64,000 bases of DNA, taken from positions 1,386,501 through 1,450,500 of the forward strand of contig JAUTXW010000059.1 of assembly GCA_030620095.1 (NCBI GenBank), in the 5' to 3' direction. The notes under the pieces are model-generated. The model saw only the letters and a list, made by a program, of their open reading frames with translations. It had not been told where the DNA came from and did no database searches. Shown here piece after piece: positions 1 through 9,735 of this stretch (position 1 is the first letter of the stretch; every line of letters begins with the position of its first letter). A program made the translations under genes and the position numbers. This DNA is from Kuschelorhynchus macadamiae (Eukaryota > Arthropoda > Insecta > Coleoptera > Curculionidae).

Positions 1-2
1 AC

Positions 3-2917
3 TATAATAGACATAAAAAGAATTTACATATCAATCTACTTTTAAATACTTCTGATGATGGTAATAGTCATTATTGTTGGATAAAAGATTTATCTAAATT
101 ACTTTTTAAACAACTGTCAAAAAAGAAATGTAGAAAAAATTTGTGTGAAGGATGTTTACAATATTTTGGTACCTACGCAAAATTACAGACACTTAGAATA
201 TGATTGCACATCTGTTCGTATTGAATATCCTTCAGATGAACTTATTTTAGATAAGTTTGGAAATCAAATTCCAGAAAACATATTAAAGTTTCAAAATATT
301 CAAAAGCAGTATAAAGCACCTTTTGTAATTTATGCTGATTTCGAGTGCTATTTAAAAAACGTTGAAAACGAAAAGCTTGATCCTACAACTTCCTATACAG
401 TTAAAACTGCTGAACATGTGCCATATTCGTTCGCTTATTACATTAAATCATCATTTGATAATAATCTCACATCTTTAAAACTTTATCGTGGAACTGATTG
501 TGCTGAAAAGTTTATTGAATAAATTGAACTTGATGTGAAAAATCTTTATAACAATTATTTTAGAAATCAAAAGCCTATGAATAAGTTAACTAGATTGCAA
601 CAAAAAGAATTTGAAAATTCATTTGTGTGTTATATATGTGAAAAACCTTTTTCAGACGGAAATTTTAAAAAATGTAAGGACCACTGTCATTTTAGCGGTA
701 ACTATAGGGGCGCTGCTCATTCTATTTGTAATTTACATTTCATACCTCCAACTTACATTCCAATAAATTTTCATAATCTAAAGAATTACGATTCTTATCT
801 ATTTATTAAGTCATTATGGAACAATAAAGAATCAATTAGCGTTATTGCTCAAAATAAAGAAAAATATATTTCTTTTAGTAAAAAAATTATGGTAAACACG
901 TATGACTCTAAAAATAAAAAGATAGTTTACTTAATTTTACGATTTATAGACTCATTTCAGTTTTTACCAGAATCTCTTGAATCACTATCTAATATTTTAG
1001 ATAATTCTCAAGGTCTTGAAATTAAGAAACATTTTTCAGACGCAGAGCAATTTAAATATGTTAGGCAAAAAGGAGTTTTTCCTTATTCATATATTGACTC
1101 TTACGAAAAGTTGGATGATAAATCTTTGCCCGATATTGATAAATTTTATATTCTCTTAATTGATGAAAATATTAGTAATGAAGATTACATTAGAGCTAAG
1201 GAGGTATGGAATGTATTCAATTGCTCCACGATAGGTGAATATTCAGATATATATTTGAAATCTGACGTTCTCCTTTTAGCCGATGTTTTTGAAAATTATA
1301 GAAATACTTGTTATAAAACTTATAAATTAGATCCCGTGAACTATGTAACAAGCCCTTCAATGTGTTGGGATGCTATGATGAAATTTACAAATGTAGAATT
1401 GGAATTATTGACTGATCCAGATATGCTTCATTTCTTCAAAAAAAGGGGTTCGCGGGGGAGTTAGTACTTGTTCAGCTCGAAAATCGGAGGCAAATAATCC
1501 TTTTCTTGATAATTTCAATCCTAAGTATCCAACAAAATATATTGCCTATTTAGATGCAACAAATTTGTATGGTTTTGCAATGAAACAGTATTTGCCAGAA
1601 AAAAACTTTGTTTGGCTATCTGAGGACGAAATTAATGAACTTAATATTTTAAATATTTCAGATACATCATCTACGGGTTATGTATTTGAAGTTGACTTAA
1701 AATATCCTCAGAATTTACATGAAAGCCATAACGACTTTCCGCTCTGTCCCGAACAATTTAAGCAACCAATTTCCAAGTTTTCTAAACTAATTCCCAATTT
1801 AAACAATAAGTACAATTATGTTCTTCATTATCGTGCTTTGAAGCAAAGCTTAAAATTTGGACTTAAACTTCTCAAAATACACAGGGGAATTAAATTTACA
1901 CAATCGCCATGGTTAGCCAAATATATTGATTTAAATACTAATTTACGAAATGCTTCAAAAAATAAATTTGAAAAAAATTCGTACAAATTGGCAAATAACA
2001 GTATTTTTGGTAAAACTATGGAGAATGTCGATAACCGAGTAGATATTAAGCTAGTAACTCAATGGGAGAGAGAGCGAAACAAATTAAGTGCTGACAAGTT
2101 AATTGCAAAACCTCAATTTAAAAATTTAAAATTTTTTTCAGAAAATCTAGTAACTATTCAACTTCAAAAGATATGTATCGAATATAATAAGCCCATTTAT
2201 GTTGGAATGAGTATATTGGATATTGCAAAAACTGTAATGTATGAGTTTTATTACGGATATTCAAAATTAAAATATGGAGATAATGTAAGTTTATTCTACA
2301 CTGATACTGATTCTTTAATACTAGAAATTGAAACGGAAAATTTTTATGAAGATATGAAGCAAAATCTGGATCAATTTGACACCTCTAACTATCCTGAACC
2401 AAATATTCATAATATGCCGATATCCACATCAGTGGTTGGTAAATTTAAGGATGAATATAAAGGTGTACCTTTAGAAAGTTTTTTTGGTACCGGTGCTAAG
2501 GCATACTGTGTAAAAACCAAAGATAGTTTAGATAAAAAGGCAAAAGGTATTCGTAAATCGGCCGTACAAAAACAATTAAACTTATCAGATTATAAAGATG
2601 TTGTGGAAAAAGGTCAAAAAGTATACTGCACAATGTATGTTTTTAAGTCACATCTACACAATATTTATACGAATTTGATTAACAAACTAGCCTTGACAAG
2701 TCATGACGATAAAAGATATCGTCTTTCAAATACCACAAAAACTTTAGCATGGGGTCACAAAGATATTGTCAATATAGAATCAATGATTAAAAATTTATCT
2801 ATTTTACAATCTGAACAAGAATCCAAATCTAAAAGACTATGTTTAGAAGAGACTCGCAATAAAAGTGGTTTTGATACACAATTGTTATCCGGTTTTGAAA
2901 TTGGAAAAGGAAGTTAA
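3..2917 (+). pseudogene. polB: Protein-primed DNA polymerase B of the Polinton, broken and N-terminally truncated by the window edge
   Basis: This would replicate the element from a protein primer. Frame 3 is open from base 3 to about 190 and encodes a Cys/His-rich stretch with an HYCWIK motif. The frame then shifts, and from 145 the exonuclease motif YADFEC is seen. An in-frame TAA at 520-522 interrupts it. The next segment (535-1464) has a zinc-binding stretch (CYICEKPF, then DHCHF and CNLHF) and a second exonuclease motif, HNLKNYDSYLF. A one-base shift in an A7G4 run near 1,440-1,450 moves the frame. The last segment (to 2917) carries polymerase motifs A (YLDATNLYGFAM), B (ANNSIFGKTMEN) and C (YTDTDS). 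All catalytic motifs are therefore present but spread over four reading-frame pieces. Family assignment is firm. The true start is outside the window. Confidence 0.93.
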
Positions 2918-2976
2918 AGTTGTCAAGTTTTATAAAATTTGTTTCATTGATGATCTGTTTCACTAATTTGTGTGAA

Positions 2977-3012
2977 TATATAAAATGTTGTAACAAACAG
3001 TATTATTTAGTT
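2977..3012 (+). promoter_or_regulatory. TATA box plus TTAGTT initiator-like site before the 3,024 gene
   Basis: TATATAAAA at 2977-2985 is followed about 30 bases later by TTATTTAGTTG (3003-3012), and the ATG comes at 3,024. The same pairing recurs at 3,511, which suggests an element-specific core promoter. This is inferred from spacing only. Confidence 0.5.
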
Positions 3013-3023
3013 GTTTTAGAACA

Positions 3024-3410
3024 ATGACTACTACTTCATTAGTCGTGTTAGTCTCCCTTGTTGGCAGAATACTATATGTTAATCATATTCCTAACACAAT
3101 TAGAGCCGACGTGTGCATCAATAAGAATAAAATTGAAACTGATTGTTATAAGCAAATGAGAATGATTTACATAGATGGAAACTCACATTTGTTTACTTAT
3201 AATATTTCAGAAAATGATTTAAGTGTTAATAATTATATGAAAATTAAATATTTCTTTGATAAAAAGCCTGTCATTTATTCAGAATGGATAGAATTTGTTC
3301 ATAAAAAACATAATTGTAATTATGTATATTTTTATATAATATTATTTTTTCTGACTTTAATATCAATTATTTCATCTTACGTTGCTTTTGTAATGTATTT
3401 GAAAACCTGA
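3024..3410 (+). CDS. Small putative membrane protein of the Polinton
   Basis: I do not recognise the family. The 128-residue product begins with a hydrophobic stretch (residues about 4-18, TSLVVLVSLVGRIL) that could be a signal peptide or anchor. It has a polar central domain with four cysteines and ends with a strong membrane segment at about residues 102-125 (YFYIILFFLTLISIIS). The N-glycosylation sequon NIS is in the central part. This layout fits a type I or double-anchored envelope-type glycoprotein, but no motif proves it. It lies directly downstream of the polymerase and has its own TATA/initiator pair. It is intact, unlike its neighbours. Confidence 0.6.
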   Translation: MTTTSLVVLVSLVGRILYVNHIPNTIRADVCINKNKIETDCYKQMRMIYIDGNSHLFTYNISENDLSVNNYMKIKYFFDKKPVIYSEWIEFVHKKHNCNYVYFYIILFFLTLISIISSYVAFVMYLKT

Positions 3411-3510
3411 ATTAAAAGTTTTAGTATTTGATTTTTTTGTAGTTTAATTTTTTATTTCCTCCAACGTTAAGTAATCTCCCTCCTCCATTTAAGTGGAGGG
3501 GACAGTAGAC

Positions 3511-3546
3511 TATAAAAATGTGCTGCAAATCGTTATTTAGTTAGTT
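3511..3546 (+). promoter_or_regulatory. TATA box plus TTAGTT initiator-like site before the 3,568 gene
   Basis: TATAAAAATG at 3511-3520 is followed about 26-30 bases on by TTATTTAGTTAGTT (3533-3546). A short GC-containing hairpin (CTCCA/TGGAG, 3484-3499) lies just upstream. The arrangement closely copies the site at 2,977. Confidence 0.5.
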
Positions 3547-3567
3547 TCTATATTCTACGGTCTAATA

Positions 3568-4221
3568 ATGTTCAGCCCTCAGAGAGTAACGTCCAATGTG
3601 TTTAAAACATCTATACATTCTATCGAAAAACAAACCATAGTAAATTGTAAACAGTACCCTTTAAATAAACCCAAATCAAAGTTTGTGAATATTGGTTTGT
3701 GTTTGGAAAGTGATTTTACGCCATGTGTTGAATTTGGTGGAAACAAGAACCAATCTATTGTTCTAAGTAAAGATGATTGGAAAGACCTACTAAAATATCA
3801 GGGTGTTATAACGAATTACTTTTTCTCATGAAACGCCTTTCAAGAAACTATATTTTTGAAAAATATGTCCATTCTTTTTGAGAAATTTGGTGAAATGCCA
3901 ATAGTGAGGATTACAAAACATGATGATTACGTCTGTTTTGAAAATGAAACTGTGTGCAGATTATGGGCACAAATACCTTTAATCGAATACAGATTAAATA
4001 TTTTACAAAAACAGCTATTTAACAGTTACTTCGACATTTTTAAGAATAGTCTGTTTTCCGAAATCAATTGTCTTCAAAAAGTATATGATACTCTGTCGCC
4101 AAGTGAAAACACCAATAGTGAGAATGTTTGTACAATGCTGGAATTATTACTAATGCATCCAATCCAGCTCGAACAAAAATTAAGAGAAAGAAAATATTAT
4201 GAAGAAATCAGTAAGTTTTGA
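3568..4221 (+). pseudogene. Conserved Polinton hypothetical protein interrupted by one in-frame TGA
   Basis: Two open stretches lie in the same frame: 3568-3828 and 3832-4221, separated only by a TGA at 3829-3831. The first encodes 87 residues ending in a KDDWKDLLKYQGVITNYFF block. The second encodes a helical segment with VRITKHDDYVCF and LPLIEYRLNIL-like text (here IPLIEYRLNILQKQ). From memory these two blocks occur together in one protein of arthropod Polintons, so I read this as one gene with a nonsense mutation. Two separate genes remain possible, since the second half has a usable ATG at 3,856. The function is unknown. Confidence 0.6.
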
Positions 4222-4393
4222 TGAAACTAAAAATCAACTTCATACGATGCATGCATGGACGTTTGCATATAGAAAATCTCGTATGTCGCCTCAAGAGTTT
4301 GTAGACCAACAACATTTTAAAAGACGAATTGAATTATGTGAAATTATTTTAAAACCTGTTTTAAATAATATGTTAAATATGATTATAAAATAA
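4199..4393 (+). CDS. Small basic Polinton protein of unknown function
   Basis: The 64-residue ORF starts MKKSVSFDETKNQ and overlaps the end of the preceding reading frame by 23 bases in another frame. It is rich in Lys/Arg and aromatic residues (HAWTFAYRKSR). It ends just before the convergent integrase gene on the other strand, and an ATAAAA/AATATAAAA stretch follows its stop. Its position after the 3,568 gene and its intact frame support a real gene. I know of no function. Confidence 0.5.
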   Translation: MKKSVSFDETKNQLHTMHAWTFAYRKSRMSPQEFVDQQHFKRRIELCEIILKPVLNNMLNMIIK

Positions 4394-4422
4394 AACAATA
4401 GTAATATAAAAAAAAATGTGTT

Positions 4423-5387
4423 TTATTGATGAATATTGTACAAAATATCCTTTTTTAATATCCATGAGTTATGTGTTTTGTCTAATCCCAACCATTTAAC
4501 TAACACCTTATTTTCTTTTCTTCTTACTTTTTCTATTAAGTATATGTCTGAATGTCTGACTTTTTGTAATTCTTTTCCGTAAAAGCCTCCTTGAATTTCT
4601 GATTTGTTTTCATCTTCAAGTAAATAGGTTGTAGGATTTGTAACTTGTAACTTTTTTATTCTAAAAATTTCATTTGACCAGTTGGGTGTGTACCCTTTAG
4701 AAAAAAATTCTCTGTGTTTGCTTATACGAACAAAGTCACCAACTTTAAATTTTTTTAAATCGGGATCAACTGTTTTCATATGAGTAAATGATGATTTCAA
4801 TATATTTTTTTCATTTCCCTTATTAACAGCATTAGGTTTTTTACCAATTGTAGAGTGTACTGTATTATTGTACACACTAACAATTTCAGGCAATATATCT
4901 AACCATTTATAATTTCCTTGAAGACTAAACTTTTTCCACATTTTATTCTTTAATGTTCGGTTCACTCGCTCAACGATACTTGCTTCAAATTAGAAAAAGT
5001 ACTATAGTGATTGATTTTAAACTGTTTCATTAGCTTCTGAAAATCTTTGGAATAAAATTCTGTTCCTTTATCTGTTTGTATATTTTTTGGAACGCCTTTC
5101 AGGTGTTTAGGGGCTTCTTTTAAGTCTTTGAGAATTTTTTTCATTGCTGCAGCCACCTCTTTACCAGTTTTCGTTTTAATAGGTAGTGCCCAAACGAATT
5201 TAGAAAAAGTGTAGATTACCACTAATATATATCTATATCCTCTATTAAATTTTGAGTAAGGTTGCATTTCAACTAAATCTGCTTGAAACAAATCATTAAG
5301 CCCTTTTACGATTACTCGTCTTCGTTTAAAATTTCTTCTAGCGGGTCTATGCAATTCATTAACGACATCCTCCTTAATTTTATTCAT
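4423..5387 (-). pseudogene. int: Retrovirus-type integrase with C-terminal chromodomain, frameshifted
   Basis: It would insert the element into host DNA. The first piece (5387 to 4962) starts MNKIKEDVVNELHRPARR and contains the rve core: DLFQADLVEM holds the first Asp and NIQTDKGTEFY the second. A one-base shift near 4,975 changes frame exactly before the catalytic Glu segment. The second piece (from about 4,975 to 4,423) continues with NRTLKNKMWKKFSLQGNYKW, then the SH3-like DNA-binding part (FKVGDFVRISK). Its last ~45 residues form a chromodomain (VEKVRRKENKVLVKWLGLD, NSWILKKD). No HHCC zinc finger is seen at the N-terminus, as usual for this family. It overlaps the next - strand gene by 8 bases. 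Confidence 0.92.
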
Positions 5388-5763
5388 TTTCAGTCTTACA
5401 CTTTAAAACCAATCCTGCGTATAACACTCCAAATGATGCAGAATATTTAAGAGATCTTACAACAGAAATATTATCACCATTACCGAGTTTATGACCTAAT
5501 AGTTCAATCGAACTAAATATATTGTTATTTATGATAAAATCTATGTCTTTACTACAGTGAACTTTTATCACGTCTGCTTCTGGAAATGGAAACGCTAAAG
5601 TAGTTTCATCGCCGCTAATAGTAAAACAACGTCTTGTTTCACCATTCGGTAGATTAATTGATTTTGTCGAATGTCCAAGAACCATGGGAAGGATGCAAAA
5701 GTAATATAAGTCTTCATAGGCATTTAGGATATGCGTTCCAAATTTATTTACCGACATACTCAA
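5380..5763 (-). CDS. Unrecognised Polinton protein upstream of the integrase
   Basis: The 127-residue ORF has no motif I know. It contains SINLPNGETRRCFTISGD and a run of beta-prone text with alternating hydrophobic residues (DVIKVHCSKDIDFIINN). This suggests a small beta-rich fold, possibly virion-associated. It reads in the same direction as, and overlaps, the integrase start by 8 bases, so both may come from one transcript. The 5' end may continue upstream: MSMSVNKFGTHIL could follow a lost start. It is intact in this copy. Confidence 0.5.
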   Translation of the reverse strand: MSMSVNKFGTHILNAYEDLYYFCILPMVLGHSTKSINLPNGETRRCFTISGDETTLAFPFPEADVIKVHCSKDIDFIINNNIFSSIELLGHKLGNGDNISVVRSLKYSASFGVLYAGLVLKCKTENE

Positions 5764-5806
5764 TATATAATATGCAACTGTTGCTTTTTACTTCAAAAAC
5801 TTTTAT

Positions 5807-6933
5807 TTATAGAATTACTTTGGCTTCTCGTAGTTCTTCAATAATTAAGATTATTTCATTATTATGTCCAGTATGCCCGGCAACCCGAGAAGCCATTAAA
5901 AGTCTAAGTCTATCAACAAGTTCGTTGATGTTGTCCCAATATACATAGTCCGTATCTGTTTTGTTAAGTTTCAATATCCCCATTCCCAGTTTCTGCCTTG
6001 TTTGCCTATATGGAGCCTTAGGTCTACTAAATGCTTCTATGAGATTTTTTGCAGGTGTTTTAATATTTCTTGTTTTCGTTACCCCTTTGGTTTGTAAGTA
6101 CGGTCCTATAATAGTTACATATTTGACTGAACCGTTACCTTGAACTTGCTCATTACGGTCGTGATTTCTGCGATATGCATTAGTTCTTGCTAGAATGTCC
6201 ATATAATGATCTAAGTCTTCTTTCTTGTAACCAATAGGTTCTTTTTTAAAAAGTAGTTCGTATAAACCTGGAGTGCCTTTGTAGGTTACACCCTCAACTT
6301 TTATATTTTTATTAATAATTTCAACTGGTTTCATTGTTGTCCCTAAAAGAAATTTGTTTGTTTCCAAATCATGAACAATACCATAATTGTGATCAAATAT
6401 AAGTCTTGTATCCCTAACTCCTTCATCGATATATTTTCTTGGCAATTCATCAAAATCTTCCAACCAATCTTTATATCCTGGAGTGTCAACATATTGTTGA
6501 ATTGTTTGTCTAGTGTCTCTAAAATATCAGAGATATTTAAATTCTCTACAGTACTATCACCCGATGGGGGTGTAGTTTCAGCTACTGTGCTTGTTTCTTG
6601 AATGGTAGGGAAATTACTAGTAGATGCAATACTCCTATCAAAAAATTATGGTAACTCAGTGGGTAAAACGGGAGTTTTCCCGGTTTTTCTCTTAGCTGTC
6701 CTTGTTGGAGTAGAAGTACTATAAAATTCCTTAAAAGTATGAGGTTCTTCTTTTATGTCAGTTGGTTCCGTTTTTGCAATATTTGAAATTAATTGCTGTA
6801 GTGGTTGTGTTATCGGTTGATACGTTTTTTCTAATTGGCTTTGAGTCATTGAGGCTTCTGACTTTAATGCTTGATATTTTTGTTTTACTGCTCTTCTTGA
6901 TTTAACTAACTCTCTTGCTAGTCGTTTATCCAT
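5807..6933 (-). pseudogene. Conserved arthropod-Polinton hypothetical protein, broken by a stop and a frameshift
   Basis: The N-terminal piece (6933 to 6646) starts MDKRLARELVKSRRAVKQKY and looks like a coiled coil followed by a Thr/Pro-rich linker. It ends in a stop, and the text resumes in another frame. The C-terminal piece (6463 to 5807, preceded by in-frame text from about 6,500) has WLEDFDELPRKYIDEG and FDHNYGIVHDLETNKFLLG, then GTPGLYELLFKKEP. That last motif is frequent in uncharacterised insect proteins from Polintons; I recall a DUF8207-type domain name, unverified. Its role is unknown. A link to virion assembly or genome packaging is only suggested by its place between integrase and ATPase. 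Confidence 0.7.
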
Positions 6934-6935
6934 GT

Positions 6936-7647
6936 TTATAAGTGTATGAATGAATCGAACCTACTTTTATATCTGCCAGAATTTAAGGGACAGTCCTTAT
7001 CGATTACAACGAAACCGTAGTCTTCTTTCCAACAGTGTTCACAGAGAGCTTTAAATTTCTCAAATGTCATATCCATCATGCAAGTCATTATATATGTGTT
7101 TTAAACTAGTTAGGTCCTGTTTAAATAAAATTAAGAGATTTGCATTTTCACGTATGAGCCTCTTGAGAATTGATGAATAACCTTGAAAAATGAAAAAACA
7201 ATCCGTATTTTTATGTCTCTCAAATGTAAAATAGTCCCTTATAACAGTTTGATTCTGACATGGAATGTCATCAAATATAATAACAGAATTTGGTTTAATA
7301 TCGTGAGGGGATATACTATTTTCATCATTGTCATATTCAAAATAACCAATCTCTTTAATAGGTTTTAGCAAATTTCTTAAATACTCATACTTGGGTTGAT
7401 GTAACAATTTTGAGTATAAATAAATATTTTCGAATCTTATTCCGTTTGGATAATCAAGTAATGTGAGAATGGAGTTCGTTTTGCCAACCCCTGATGCTCC
7501 TACAACAAGACATCTCTTTGATTCACCACCAAAGAGATCGCCATGTTTTCTAAATGGTTTGTTTAAGATTTTTTCATCACGGTTTTTAATAGGTAAAGAA
7601 AAAGCTTGCTTTTCAATCCACATCGTCAGCAATAACTGACATAACAT
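6936..7647 (-). pseudogene. FtsK/HerA-type genome-packaging ATPase, frameshifted near its C-terminus
   Basis: It would pump the element's DNA into capsids. Walker A is VVGASGVGKTNSIL and Walker B is SVIIFDDIPC. RDYFTFERHKNTDCFF and a Gln in FQGYSS fit the sensor region of the Polinton ATPase family. The main frame stops at 7,060. The overlapping frame, from about 7,072 to 6,936, continues the family's C-terminal block (KFKALCEHCWKEDYGFVVID, then NSGRYKSRFDSF), so a one-base shift near 7,070 separates the two. The start could be the ATG at 7,647 or the inner one before WIEKQAFSLPIKN. It shares a divergent promoter region with the + strand virion block. Confidence 0.9.
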
Positions 7648-7659
7648 TCTAAATAATAT

Positions 7660-7745
7660 GTATTTATAAAAAAAAAACAGCCAAGTCAGTTTGCTGCCCG
7701 TTTTACTATTTATAGAAGACGAGCAGCTCTATCGACTCAGTTTAC
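7660..7745. promoter_or_regulatory. Divergent promoter between ATPase (-) and virion polyprotein (+)
   Basis: A near-palindromic TATA sequence CTATTTATAG lies at 7706-7715. On the + strand it is followed 29 bases later by the arthropod-type initiator TCAGTTT (7735-7741), with the ATG at 7,758. On the - strand a TATAAA-type sequence (about 7,660-7,670) precedes the ATPase start. One palindromic TATA box could therefore serve both directions. The motif TATTTATAG recurs at 10,974. Confidence 0.55.
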
Positions 7746-7757
7746 AAAAACTATAAA

Positions 7758-8830
7758 ATGATCATACACAACCCTTACTCGATTACATCCAATAAGAAGA
7801 GCAAGAAGAAAGGTACGGGTTTAGTAAATACACTTATTAATAGTCTACCTGTTGAACTACACATTCCTGGTTATAACTATTGCGGTCCGGGAACAAAGTT
7901 GGAAAAAAGATTAAGTAGGGGGATAGTGGCATAAATCCTTTAGACGATGTTTGTAAAGATCATGACATAGCGTACTCGCAATCTAACAATTTATCAAACA
8001 GACACGAAGCAGATAAGATTTTAGCAGATAAGTCTTGGCAAAGAGTAAAGGCTAAGGATTCATCGCTGGGTGAAAAAACTGCAGCTTTGATGGTTACAGG
8101 TATTATGAAAGGAAAAAAAAAGTTTGGTATGGGTGTTAAGACATCCAAACGAAAACTCAGGATAAAAAAACGCGTTATAAAAACTCCAAAAAAAATTGGT
8201 GGATTTTTACCTCTTTTGCTTCCAATTTTGGGTGCCCTCGGTGCATTGGGAGGTGGTGCAGCCGGAATTGCTAAAGCTGTTAATGATGTAAAAGCATCAA
8301 GACAATTGCTTGAAGAAACTCAACGTCATAACAAAGCCATGGAAAACGTTACAGCCGGAAAAGGTCTATTTGTAAAGCCATATAGAAGAGGAAAAGGATT
8401 GTTCATTAAGCCCTATAAAGGGAGCTCCGTAAAAAAAAACATTAAAAAAAAAGCTCAAATAAAGTTTCCGCAAAGAGCTTTAACAAATATTGATATAATA
8501 AAATATGCAAACATTTTAGAGATACCTAACTTTAGAGTTGTTTTTATGCGTGATAATCTCCCGCGAAAAATTAGACAAAAAGAAACTGGTATTGTTAATT
8601 TGGATAGTGAAAAAAATGATGGTTCTCATTGGGTAGCTTACATAAAAAAGCAAAAAGATGTCGTGTATTTTGATAGTTATGGTAATCTCAAACCACCTCT
8701 TGAGTTGATCCAATATTTTAATACAAGTAAGGGTGTAAATATATATTACACCTATGAGGTCAAACAAAAATTTAATAACTATAATTGTGGACAGCTAGCT
8801 CTTAGTTTTCTATATAAGCACATGAAATAA
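7758..8830 (+). pseudogene. Phospholipase A2 / core / adenain-like protease polyprotein, one frameshift
   Basis: Three modules are read in order. First comes a PLA2 domain: calcium loop YNYCGPGTKL in the frame starting at 7,758, and the catalytic His-Asp in VCKDHDIAY in the downstream frame. In parvoviruses and adintoviruses such a domain serves membrane escape. Second, a Lys/Arg-rich core-protein-like stretch is followed by a hydrophobic Gly/Ala/Leu segment (GGFLPLLLPILGALGALGG) resembling viral core or membrane-lytic peptides. Third is a cysteine protease with His in GSHWVAYIKK, Asp in VVYFDSYGN and Cys in NYNCGQLALSF, the adenain triad order. The frame shifts by one base in the G5 run near 7,915-7,921; the first frame stops at 7932-7934. 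From there to 8,830 the second frame is continuously open, so the PLA2 C-terminal half, core and protease are truly fused. Confidence 0.88.
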
Positions 8831-8861
8831 ATTATTACGGCATTTCTTAAAAATTAACAGA

Positions 8862-9554
8862 ATGTCTACAACATTTACGCTTACAGGGAATTCTTCTATT
8901 TTATCATCTGATTTTAATCCTCCCATCTATTTGGATGACGACAAGCAATATTTATTAGGTTTAGCTGATTTTGAGTCATTTATGAGTATCCCTAATATAG
9001 AGGATGGAAACAATAAAATTTACGTAGATGGTAAAGTGATTGTTATTCCGGATGGAACTTATGACATAAAAGACTTAAGTACATTGATAAATAACAAACT
9101 GCATGAAATTTTTACTATAGAACCCTCTTCGTTTAGATTAACGACAAATCTCAATACCCTAAAATGCAGTAAAGAAATTGATTTCACAAAAGATGATTCA
9201 ATAGGAAACCTTTTAGGTTTTAATAAACGGAAAATTAAGCCTCATGAATGGAGTGAATCTGACAATGTTGTAAATATTTCCAAGGTTAATGCTATTTGTA
9301 TTGATTGTAACATTTGTGTAGGTTCATTTAACAATGGCAAACCAGTTCCCATAATTCACCAATTTTTTCCAACGGTACCACCAGGGTATAAAATAGTGGA
9401 ATCACCATTACCTATATTATACTTTCCAATTAGCGTTCAAACAATCAACAACATTACTGTAAAAATAATTGATCAAGACGGTCACCTTATAAATTTCAGA
9501 AACGAAACCATTACCGTAAGATTACATTTAAAAACTAACAACAATGGTTATTAG
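8862..9554 (+). CDS. Penton-like minor capsid protein
   Basis: The intact 230-residue product begins MSTTFTLTGNSS. It has the beta-rich text typical of the single-jelly-roll minor capsid protein of Polintons (IYLDDDKQYLLGLADFES, then DGTYDIKDLSTLINNKL and IGNLLGFNKR). It follows the protease by 31 bases, as expected in the virion gene block, and its 3' end overlaps the next ORF by 11 bases. The call rests on text resemblance, size and gene order; a structural comparison was not possible. It would form the capsid vertices. Confidence 0.75.
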   Translation: MSTTFTLTGNSSILSSDFNPPIYLDDDKQYLLGLADFESFMSIPNIEDGNNKIYVDGKVIVIPDGTYDIKDLSTLINNKLHEIFTIEPSSFRLTTNLNTLKCSKEIDFTKDDSIGNLLGFNKRKIKPHEWSESDNVVNISKVNAICIDCNICVGSFNNGKPVPIIHQFFPTVPPGYKIVESPLPILYFPISVQTINNITVKIIDQDGHLINFRNETITVRLHLKTNNNGY

Positions 9555-9735
9555 ATATAATAGACCATTTGTATCTAAATTTGAACCTATTACCGTAAGT
9601 AAATCTTATAAAAAAGAAAAACTTAACCACAAAGTTAGTAGTTCCAAAAACATCAAACGGTTAACAACAAAAAACCATCAGTTTCTGAAATCGTTGGGTT
9701 TTAAAGTTTTTAATAATGGATATTTTAAACGTTAA
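9544..9735 (+). CDS. Tiny basic protein between minor and major capsid genes
   Basis: This 63-residue, strongly basic ORF (MVIRYNRPFVSKFEPI, then KSYKKEKLNHK and a C-terminal GFKVFNNGYFKR) overlaps the minor capsid gene by 11 bases and the major capsid gene by 20 bases. Such tight overlaps are unusual for a eukaryotic gene set and suggest reinitiation or leaky scanning on one transcript. The charge fits a DNA-binding core peptide, which is inference. It is intact. Confidence 0.6.
   Translation: MVIRYNRPFVSKFEPITVSKSYKKEKLNHKVSSSKNIKRLTTKNHQFLKSLGFKVFNNGYFKR

Noticed and set aside
5961..6143. Short + strand frames opposite the integrase-ATPase cluster (also 5,658, 6,371, 7,183)
   Set aside because: They are antisense shadows of the - strand genes.
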